Shown here piece by piece: positions 1-5,278 of a DNA stretch of 7,325 nt. Source of the DNA: an uncultured Lachnoanaerobaculum sp. (GTDB lineage Bacteria > Bacillota > Clostridia > Lachnospirales > Lachnospiraceae); the NCBI GenBank assembly GCA_938041725.1, contig CALISX010000426.1, positions 1 through 7,325 on the forward strand, in the 5' to 3' direction. Under the pieces are notes generated by a model that worked only from the letters and a program-made list of their open reading frames with translations, had not been told where the DNA came from and ran no database searches. Numbering within the stretch: the stretch's first letter is position 1; each line of letters begins with the position of its first letter. A program made the position numbers and the translations under genes.

Positions 1-1
1 G

Positions 2-256
2 GATGTGGACCAGCAGGGGCTGGATCATAATGACCGGCTGATCCTTCGCACCATTATTGAAAAATTCGGAGGGGGACCGGTGGGAATTGATACCCTTAGC
101 GCCGCCATTGGGGAGGACACAGGAACCTTGGAGGATGTGTATGAGCCCTACCTTTTAATGAAGGGATTTATCAATCGAACAGTACGGGGGCGGATGGCCA
201 CGGAACAGGCCTATATTCATTTGGGACTGAAGGGAGGCGGGGATGGAAGAAATTGA
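2..256 (+). CDS. ruvB: RuvB Holliday-junction branch-migration helicase, C-terminal fragment
   Basis: This is the last 84 codons of a gene that enters from the left; the frame is open to the window edge, so the GTG at 5 is internal and not a start. The residues match the RuvB C-terminal winged-helix domain: an L-D-x-x-D-R-x-I-L-x-T-I-I-E-K-F-x-G-G-P-V-G segment, then L-x-A-A-I-G-E and D-V-Y-E-P-Y-L, ending in an R-x-x-R-G-R-x-A-T-x-x-A-Y block. In RuvB this domain contacts DNA beside the AAA+ motor that drives branch migration of Holliday junctions with RuvA in the cytoplasm. The ATPase motifs lie outside the window. The stop (TGA 254-256) falls 14 bases inside the next gene, which suggests translational coupling. 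Identification is firm. Confidence 0.95.
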   Translation, partial: DVDQQGLDHNDRLILRTIIEKFGGGPVGIDTLSAAIGEDTGTLEDVYEPYLLMKGFINRTVRGRMATEQAYIHLGLKGGGDGRN

Positions 257-2486
257 GCTTTTAGCCCCTGCAGGCTCCTATGAAAGTCTGGTGGCGGCGG
301 TGAATGCCGGGGCTGATGCAGTATACATCGGAGGATCCAGGTTCTCCGCCAGAGCCTATGCGGATAATCCCCAGGAGGACCAGCTTTTAAAGGGCATTGC
401 CTATGCCCATCTGTTTGGTGTACATCTTTATCTGGCCCTGAATATTTTATGCAAAGAGGAGGAGATGGGGGAGCTGTATGACTATCTCCTTCCTTACTAT
501 GAGGCGGGGATTGATGCAGTGATCGTGCAGGATCTGGGGGTTTTTGACTATCTGCGCAGGGTTTTCCCGGATCTGCCTATTCATGCCAGTACCCAAATGA
601 CCATTACCGGCCCTCTGGGAGCTTCCTTTTTGAAAAGCCGTGGAGCCTGCCGGGTGGTGCCTGCCAGAGAGCTTGGTTTGGAGGAGATTGCCCGGATTCG
701 GGACATGGGGGGCATGGAAATCGAATGCTTTGTCCATGGGGCTCTCTGCTATGCTTATTCCGGACAATGTCTGATGAGTTCTCTGATTGGAGGCCGCAGC
801 GGCAACCGGGGACGCTGTGCCCAAACCTGCAGATTGCCCTATGATGTATTCGGGGCCCCCCAGGGGGAGCAGAAAATGAACCGGCAGGGGGAAAACCTTT
901 TACTAAGCTGTAAGGATCTTTGCAGTCTGGATCTTTTGCCGGATATAATAGAGGCAGGGGTGGTTTCCCTGAAAATTGAGGGAAGGATGAAATCACCGCT
1001 GTATACGGCAGGGGTGGTCAGTATTTGGAGAAAATATCTGGATTTGTATCTGCAAAAGGGAAAAAAGGGCTATGCTGTGGATCCAAAGGACAGAGGGCTT
1101 TTGCTGGATCTGTTTGACCGGGGAGGGCAGACCGCCGGATATTATAAAAAGCACAATGGCAGGGACATGGTGCTTTTAAGGGAGAAAACCGGGTTTAAAG
1201 CGGCAAATGAGGCTTTTTTTGCTCAACTAAAAAAAGACTATCTTTTGGAAAGGGGGGGACTGGCCATTGAGGGGAAATTTCGGGCTGTACAGGGAGAACC
1301 CATTGCCCTGTCCATTAGGAGGGCAGGTATTCCCCGTCTCTATAGAAGAAAAGTAAATCCCTCTGCTTTTCCTCAGGTGCAGCTTTATGGGGATATGGCC
1401 CAGGCCTCCCAAAACAGGCCGGCGGACATGGCCTCTGTGAAAGAAAAGCTGGAAAAAACCGGAAACACCCCCTTTGTCTTTTCTGATTTGGAGGTAGAGC
1501 TGGGGGAAGGGGTTTTTCTGCCGGTGAAGGCCTTAAATACTCTCAGGCGGGAGGGGCTTTTTCAGCTGGAAAAAGCCATCCTTTCTCTTTACCAACGAAA
1601 AGCGCCGGAAAAAGCCATTCCTGCCTTTGCAAAAGGAGAAGAGAAGGGGAAGTGGATTCCCCGGTTTAATTTCCTTTGTGAAACCCGGGAGCAGCTAAAG
1701 GGCGTTCTTTCCTTTTTGCAGGAGGAGCCGGATACCCCCTGTGAGATTACCTTGGACTGCGGTATGGCAGAGCCCAAAGCCTTTCCCATGCTTTTGGCTC
1801 CCATCCGGGAAAGAAAGAAAAAAGCCCTGCTGTTTATGCCACATATTTTCAGGGAGGAGGCCAGGGCCTATTTTACCCGGTATCAAAGGGAGTTTCTGGC
1901 GGCAGGCTTTGATGCCTTTTTGATCCGCAGCCTGGAGGAAAAATTCTTTTTAGAGGAAATGCTCCAGGGGAAGGGGGAGCTTTACCTGGACTATACCCTG
2001 TATCAAACCAATACCTTGGCAGGGGACTTTTATAAACGGGAGCTGGGGGCCAAAAGAACCACCCTTTCCCCGGAACTGAATATCAAGGAGCTGGAGGAAG
2101 CGGGAGCCAGGGGGGCAGAGGTCATTGTCTACGGCCATCTTCCCATGATGGTTTCCGCCCAGTGTTTGAAAAAAAACTTGAAAGGATGCGATCATCTGGA
2201 AGAAACCCTTGTGCTGCGGGATCGGATGAAGCAAAGAATGCCGGTAAAAACCCGCTGCAGATTTTGCTATAACACGATTTTAAATGCCACGCCGCTTTCG
2301 GTGCTGGGAATGGAAAAGGAGATCAAGGCTCTGGCTCCAGGAAGCCTGCGTCTTTGGTTTACAGTGGAGGATTTTCAAACCACCCGGGAGTGCATCCGGG
2401 AATATGTCAGGGCCTTTTGGGGCGAGGGAGGCAAAAATCCTGGGGGCAGCTTTACCAGAGGCCATATGAAACGAGGGGTTCTGTAG
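243..2486 (+). CDS. U32 family peptidase-like protein with DUF3656 (RlhA-type)
   Basis: A 747-residue protein starting with the typical U32 opening (E-L-L-A-P-A-G-S near residues 5-12, then a G-A-D-A-V-Y-I-G strand). The U32 signature is complete: E161-x-F163-x2-G166-A-L-C169-x4-S-G-Q-C176-L-M-S. C192 and C196 follow in a [10 protein letters not shown] segment, giving the four cysteines thought to hold an iron-sulfur cluster in this family. An L-K-I-E-G-R-M-K block lies at 243-250. A DUF3656-like region spans roughly 375-450 (G-N-T-P-F, then F-L-P-V at 425-428 with L-R-R-E). The C-terminal part carries another C672-x2-C675 pair. Despite the 'peptidase' label, characterised relatives RlhA and TrhP take part in hydroxylation of 23S rRNA and tRNA; the DUF3656 extension favours the RlhA side. 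The exact substrate here is inferred. The start is supported by a GGAGG five bases upstream. No membrane segment or signal peptide is visible. Confidence 0.88.
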   Translation: MEEIELLAPAGSYESLVAAVNAGADAVYIGGSRFSARAYADNPQEDQLLKGIAYAHLFGVHLYLALNILCKEEEMGELYDYLLPYYEAGIDAVIVQDLGVFDYLRRVFPDLPIHASTQMTITGPLGASFLKSRGACRVVPARELGLEEIARIRDMGGMEIECFVHGALCYAYSGQCLMSSLIGGRSGNRGRCAQTCRLPYDVFGAPQGEQKMNRQGENLLLSCKDLCSLDLLPDIIEAGVVSLKIEGRMKSPLYTAGVVSIWRKYLDLYLQKGKKGYAVDPKDRGLLLDLFDRGGQTAGYYKKHNGRDMVLLREKTGFKAANEAFFAQLKKDYLLERGGLAIEGKFRAVQGEPIALSIRRAGIPRLYRRKVNPSAFPQVQLYGDMAQASQNRPADMASVKEKLEKTGNTPFVFSDLEVELGEGVFLPVKALNTLRREGLFQLEKAILSLYQRKAPEKAIPAFAKGEEKGKWIPRFNFLCETREQLKGVLSFLQEEPDTPCEITLDCGMAEPKAFPMLLAPIRERKKKALLFMPHIFREEARAYFTRYQREFLAAGFDAFLIRSLEEKFFLEEMLQGKGELYLDYTLYQTNTLAGDFYKRELGAKRTTLSPELNIKELEEAGARGAEVIVYGHLPMMVSAQCLKKNLKGCDHLEETLVLRDRMKQRMPVKTRCRFCYNTILNATPLSVLGMEKEIKALAPGSLRLWFTVEDFQTTRECIREYVRAFWGEGGKNPGGSFTRGHMKRGVL

Positions 2487-2489
2487 CGC

Positions 2490-2518
2490 TTGCATAGGCT
2501 TTCCACTTACGTTATACT
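2490..2518 (+). promoter_or_regulatory. Candidate sigma-A promoter for the Nudix/ThyX-like/folA operon
   Basis: TTGCAT at 2490-2495 and TATACT at 2513-2518 are separated by exactly 17 bases, starting four bases after the stop of the U32 gene. The -10 box matches TATAAT at 5 of 6 positions; the -35 box keeps only TTG. Transcription would start near 2525 and leave a leader of about 45 bases before the Nudix gene. Placement in the only gap between the two gene groups supports it. There is no recognisable terminator for the upstream gene, so readthrough is also possible. Confidence 0.5.
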
Positions 2519-2556
2519 TTTCCTTAAGTTTATAGACGGGAGGCATAGGCCTTCCA
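2492..2556 (+). repeat. Two 14-base direct repeats flanking the promoter candidate
   Basis: GCATAGGCTTTCCA at 2492-2505 recurs as GCATAGGCCTTCCA at 2543-2556, a 13/14 match with start-to-start spacing of 51 bases. The first copy overlaps the -35 region and spacer of the promoter candidate. The second sits in the presumed leader just before the ribosome binding site of the Nudix gene. Paired operator sites for a regulator are one possible reading; a chance duplication in a short gap is another. Confidence 0.45.
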
Positions 2557-2567
2557 TAAGGAAGAGG
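2551..2567 (+). promoter_or_regulatory. Ribosome binding site of the Nudix gene, partly inside a small hairpin
   Basis: CTTCC (2551-2555), loop ATAA and GGAAG (2560-2564) form a perfect 5-bp hairpin. Its right arm is the start of the GGAAGAGG ribosome binding site preceding the ATG at 2572. The hairpin is short and would be only marginally stable, so any effect on translation is speculative. Confidence 0.35.
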
Positions 2568-2571
2568 TAAG

Positions 2572-3033
2572 ATGAAAGAAGCAACGAGCTGCGGGGGCGT
2601 GGTTATTTTTCATGGGAAGATACTTACATTATTTAAAAGCTATAAAAACAAATGTGAAGGATGGGTTCTACCCAAGGGAACCGTGGAGCCAGGAGAAAAT
2701 CACGAACAAACAGCCCTTCGGGAGGTTTTTGAGGAGGCCGGGGCCAGAGCCAGGGTGATGGGGTTTATTGGAACCAGCCACTATACCTTCAGCACCCAAA
2801 CAGATATCATTGACAAGGCGGTATACTGGTATCTGATGAAGTCCGACAGCTATTACTCCAAGCCCCAAAGGGAGGAGTACTTTGTGGATTCCGGATATTA
2901 TAAATACCATGAGGCCTATCATTTGCTGAAATTTGCCAACGAGAGGATGATACTGGAAAGCGGATACCGGATCTATCAAAGGATGAAGCGGATGGGGCAG
3001 TGGGATAGGATATTTACAGGAGAAATGCCATGA
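2572..3033 (+). CDS. Nudix hydrolase
   Basis: A 153-residue protein of usual Nudix length. The Nudix box is complete and matches the consensus at every fixed position: G36, E42, R50, E51, V52, E54, E55, G57, A58. The glutamates bind the metal that activates water for attack on a nucleoside diphosphate linked to another group (X). The preceding C-G-G-V-V-I strand and the W31-V-L-P-K-G entry resemble the Ap4A-hydrolase / MutT-like branch, but substrate cannot be read from these motifs. The ATG at 2572 follows a GGAAGAGG site. The stop overlaps the next start (ATGA, 3030-3033), so the gene is the first of a coupled three-gene operon ending in folA. That context makes a role in nucleotide clean-up or in the pterin branch of folate synthesis thinkable, but only as inference. 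The C-terminal ~50 residues are rich in Tyr, Arg and Met and show no motif I recognise. Confidence 0.9.
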   Translation: MKEATSCGGVVIFHGKILTLFKSYKNKCEGWVLPKGTVEPGENHEQTALREVFEEAGARARVMGFIGTSHYTFSTQTDIIDKAVYWYLMKSDSYYSKPQREEYFVDSGYYKYHEAYHLLKFANERMILESGYRIYQRMKRMGQWDRIFTGEMP

Positions 3034-3665
3034 TTGTTTTGGAACGTACGTCTGTAATGAATTTTGAGAATGCCCTGCGGGGGGCCAGAAATCCCATGAA
3101 TTCCTGGGCTAGATCCGACAGCTTCTATGATGAAAGGGGGAACTATGTTTTAGGGGAGAATGATTATTCTCTGGCCCTTCGCCTTCGCAGGGCCGGCACC
3201 CCGGATCACAGGAAGTTCTTGCGCCAGATTTTTGTGTCTGTGGATATCACAGCCCCTTTGTACTGGTGGAAGGAATACGATACCTACAAGGTGGGGACTG
3301 TGGCCAATTCCACCTCCACCATGCATAAGATCCATTCCAAACCCTTTGATTTGACGGATTTTTCCCATGACCATTTAAGCCCTGAGGGGTTGGCACTGTT
3401 AAAGCACTATATTGGAGAGCTGGAGAAAATCCGTCTGCGGTTTATTAAGAGCAAGGACAAAGGGGACTGGTATGATTTGATTCAGCTTTTGCCCTCCAGT
3501 TATCAGCAGATGCGGACCTGCTCCTTAAATTATGAAAATCTCGTCAATATTTTCCGCTCCCGATCCAATCATAAATTAGAGGAGTGGCATAGCTTTTGTG
3601 ATTGGATCAAAGCCCTGCCCTATGGTCGGGATCTCATTGCGGATGAAGAAAAAAAGGTGTTATGA
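3030..3665 (+). CDS. Divergent ThyX-like protein (degenerate flavin-dependent thymidylate synthase relative)
   Basis: A 211-residue cytoplasmic protein, close to ThyX in length (about 220-250). I recognise it by layout rather than strong identity. An H60-R-K-F-L-R-Q-I-F helix/strand leads to Y86-K87-V-G-T90-V-A-N93-S-T-S96. With one inserted residue this tracks the ThyX signature RHRxxSxNExSxR: Lys replaces the last Arg of RHR, Thr replaces the first Ser, and the Asn and second Ser remain. The first Arg, the His and the final Arg are not conserved. The C-terminal block (L-P-S-S-Y at 154-158, N167, then R176-S-R178 and E-E-W at 184-186) recalls the ThyX nucleotide-binding end. ThyX makes dTMP from dUMP using methylene-THF, FAD and NADPH. 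With these substitutions the protein may be inactive, act on another substrate, or be regulatory. An AGGAG seven bases before ATG 3030 supports this start over the in-frame ATG at 3057. ATGA overlaps on both sides tie it to the Nudix and folA genes. Moderately sure of the fold, unsure of the activity. Confidence 0.6.
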   Translation: MIVLERTSVMNFENALRGARNPMNSWARSDSFYDERGNYVLGENDYSLALRLRRAGTPDHRKFLRQIFVSVDITAPLYWWKEYDTYKVGTVANSTSTMHKIHSKPFDLTDFSHDHLSPEGLALLKHYIGELEKIRLRFIKSKDKGDWYDLIQLLPSSYQQMRTCSLNYENLVNIFRSRSNHKLEEWHSFCDWIKALPYGRDLIADEEKKVL

Positions 3666-4159
3666 ATATTATTGCAGCTGTGGATCGAAACTGGGGCATT
3701 GGAAGGGGAGGGAAGCTGCTGGTGTCCATCCCCAAGGATATGGCATTTTTCCGAGAGGAAACCAGGGGAAAGGTGATTCTTATGGGACGAAATACCCTCC
3801 GCAGCCTTCCCGGCGGCCAGCCCTTATTTGGAAGAGAGAATATTATTTTGTCCCGGGATAAAAACTTTAAGGTAAAGGGGGGGACGGTGGTTTCCTCTGT
3901 GGAGGCGGCCCTGGCCTATATAAAAGAAAAGAAATTTGAGGATGCGGATGTGTTTGTGATTGGAGGGGAAAGCGTTTATCGGGCTTTTTTGCCCCATTGC
4001 GACATTGCCCATATTACCTTTATTGACTATGCCTATGAGGCGGACAGGCATCTGCCCAATCTGGACCAGGATCCGGACTGGCATTTGGTGCTGGAAACTG
4101 AAGAGGAGACCTATTTTGATTTGGCCTATACCTTCCGTTTATATAAGCGATATGACTAA
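3662..4159 (+). CDS. folA: Dihydrofolate reductase
   Basis: A 165-residue protein of standard bacterial DHFR length. It reduces dihydrofolate to tetrahydrofolate with NADPH in the cytoplasm. Visible landmarks in order: N-I-I-A-A-V-D-R-N-W-G-I-G opening with the Met20-loop region; P24-K-D26, where D26 is the catalytic acid; M41-G-R-N-T-L-R-S-L-P, the cofactor-binding turn; G57-R-x-N-I-I-L-S; V99-I-G-G-x-x-V-Y106 with the cofactor-binding double Gly; and T119-x-I-D. All expected key residues are present, so it should be active. Its start overlaps the stop of the ThyX-like gene (ATGA, 3662-3665), with an AAGG-like ribosome binding site just upstream. A true ThyX releases THF directly and lessens the need for DHFR, so the pairing suggests either a separate ThyA elsewhere or another role for the ThyX-like protein. 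Confidence 0.95.
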   Translation: MNIIAAVDRNWGIGRGGKLLVSIPKDMAFFREETRGKVILMGRNTLRSLPGGQPLFGRENIILSRDKNFKVKGGTVVSSVEAALAYIKEKKFEDADVFVIGGESVYRAFLPHCDIAHITFIDYAYEADRHLPNLDQDPDWHLVLETEEETYFDLAYTFRLYKRYD

Positions 4160-4164
4160 AACTA

Positions 4165-4193
4165 TTTTTTTTTCAGGGCATTTATGGTAGTAT
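4165..4193 (+). promoter_or_regulatory. Weak candidate promoter (extended -10) upstream of nfnAB
   Basis: TGG-TAGTAT at 4185-4193 fits an extended -10 element (TGn plus TAGTAT, 4 of 6 matches to TATAAT). A run of nine T at 4165-4173 occupies the -35 position at 17-base spacing and is not a good -35 box. It lies directly after the folA stop. If used, the nfnA leader would be about 185 bases long. Confidence 0.3.
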
Positions 4194-4209
4194 AGAAGGC
4201 ATGTGATGT

Positions 4210-4227
4210 TTGTCTAAAAATAGACGA
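4210..4227. promoter_or_regulatory. 18-base imperfect palindrome, possible Rex-type operator
   Basis: TTGTCTAAAAATAGACGA consists of a perfect GTCTA / TAGAC inverted repeat around AAAA, with the outer T and A also paired. The size and shape (7-4-7 with TTGT at the left end and an ACGA resembling ACAA at the right) recall the Rex consensus TTGTTAAnnnnTTAACAA. About 9 of 14 fixed positions match, so this is suggestive only. It lies about 17 bases downstream of the weak -10 candidate, where a repressor could block transcription. Rex senses NADH/NAD+, which would suit a transhydrogenase-like target. Confidence 0.3.
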
Positions 4228-4384
4228 TACACTAGGTACAAGTGGGATGTTTTTGTGCATAAAGCTGTATTTTTTTAGATACAAACGGCATTTCTTCAGG
4301 CTCATTTGGGTTGTGCAGTGCTCATGCAGTTGGAGGATCCGGGGCAGGACATCCGGTACATATTTTTGTAAGGGAGAATACAAT

Positions 4385-5278
4385 ATGTTTCCTATTGTGA
4401 AAAAAAAGAAATTAGCTGAGAATATTTATCTTTTTGATGTTCTGGCTAAGCGGGTGGCTGAAAAATGCCTTCCCGGAGAATTTGTCATTGTAAAGCAGGA
4501 CAAGGTGGGAGAGCGGATTCCCCTGACTGTTTGCGATTATGACAGGGAAGCGGGTACGGTTACCATTGTGATTCAGGTAATCGGCGGCTCCACAAAACTC
4601 ATAGCAGATGACCTCAATGAGGGAGATTCCTTTATGGATTTTGTAGGTCCATTGGGGAATGCCAGTGATCTGCTTTCTGAAAGCCTGGATGAATTAAAGA
4701 AAAAAAAGATTTTATTCGTGGGGGGAGGTCTGGGAACTGCACCCGTTTATCCCCAGGTAAAGTGGCTTCATGAGCAGGGTATTCCTGTGGATGTGGTGAT
4801 CGGTGCCAAAAATAAGGATCTGGTGATTTTAGAGGAGGAGATGAAGGCAGTCTCCGGCAACCTCTATATTTGCACTGATGACGGTTCCTATGGCTTTAAG
4901 GGCCTGGTAACGGATAAGGTGAAGGATCTGGTGGAAAATGAGGGCAAGCAATATGATCACTGCGTGGTCATCGGCCCCATGATTATGATGAAGTTTGTAT
5001 GTATGCTTACCAAGACCCTGGGTATTCCCACCATTGCCAGTATGAATACCATTATGGTGGATGGAACGGGGATGTGCGGCGCCTGCCGTCTCACCGTTGG
5101 AGATCAGATTAAGTTTGCCTGTGTGGATGGACCGGAGTTTGACGGGCATCTCATTAATTTTGATGAGGCCATGCAGCGTCAGCAGATTTATAAGTCAGAA
5201 GAGGGAAGAGAAATGCTTCGTGTGCAAGAGGGGGACACCCATCACGGAGGATGCCGGGTTTGTGGAGGTGAGAACTAA
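4385..5278 (+). CDS. nfnA: NfnA, small subunit of NADH-dependent reduced ferredoxin:NADP+ oxidoreductase
   Basis: A 297-residue flavoprotein of the sulfide/dihydroorotate-dehydrogenase electron-transfer (PyrK-like) family. The N-terminal FAD barrel has P30-G-E-F and R44-I-P-L-T. The NAD-binding part has G113-G-G-L-G-T-A-P120. The [2Fe-2S] segment reads D226-G-T-G-M-C231-G-A-C234 with C246 in F-A-C-V-D-G. The structurally known Thermotoga NfnA cluster has three Cys ligands and one Asp; D226 is the likely Asp here. A C290-x2-C293 tail follows a His-His-Gly-Gly stretch. With NfnB it couples NADH and reduced ferredoxin oxidation to NADP+ reduction by flavin-based electron bifurcation, or the reverse. 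I chose ATG 4385 because AGGGAG lies eight bases upstream and the family begins with M-F-x-I-V; an in-frame ATG at 4247 would add 46 residues without family character. The stop overlaps nfnB by one base (TAATG). Residues alone cannot fully exclude another PyrK-like role, but pairing with nfnB settles it. Confidence 0.92.
   Translation: MFPIVKKKKLAENIYLFDVLAKRVAEKCLPGEFVIVKQDKVGERIPLTVCDYDREAGTVTIVIQVIGGSTKLIADDLNEGDSFMDFVGPLGNASDLLSESLDELKKKKILFVGGGLGTAPVYPQVKWLHEQGIPVDVVIGAKNKDLVILEEEMKAVSGNLYICTDDGSYGFKGLVTDKVKDLVENEGKQYDHCVVIGPMIMMKFVCMLTKTLGIPTIASMNTIMVDGTGMCGACRLTVGDQIKFACVDGPEFDGHLINFDEAMQRQQIYKSEEGREMLRVQEGDTHHGGCRVCGGEN

Larger units (their letters stand above)
4160..4384 (+). other. 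Gene-free leader region before nfnA
   Basis: This 225-base stretch separates folA from nfnA. It holds the T-run and weak promoter candidate at its left end, an imperfect palindrome at 4210-4227, a short TGTAT/ATACA inverted repeat (4266-4270 with 4279-4283), a GC-richer patch around 4334-4360 containing GGATCCGG and CATCCGG, and the AGGGAG ribosome binding site at 4371-4376. I recognise no known riboswitch and no clear intrinsic terminator. A frame open from ATG 4247 into nfnA exists but has no family-like residues before 4385. Confidence 0.6.

Noticed and set aside
447..996. Two overlapping minus-strand open frames (125 and 130 codons) inside the U32 gene
   Set aside because: They cover the conserved U32 signature region on the opposite strand and show no protein motif. 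They are shadows of the real gene.
4136..4173. Possible intrinsic terminator after folA (CGTTT/AAGCG stem and a T9 run)
   Set aside because: The 5-bp stem includes a G-U pair, lies inside the folA coding end, and is about 15 bases away from the T-run, so it does not have terminator geometry.
4247..4384. In-frame ATG at 4247 that would lengthen NfnA by 46 residues
   Set aside because: The added residues have no family character and no good ribosome binding site precedes 4247. AGGGAG eight bases before ATG 4385 and the usual NfnA N-terminus fix the start there.
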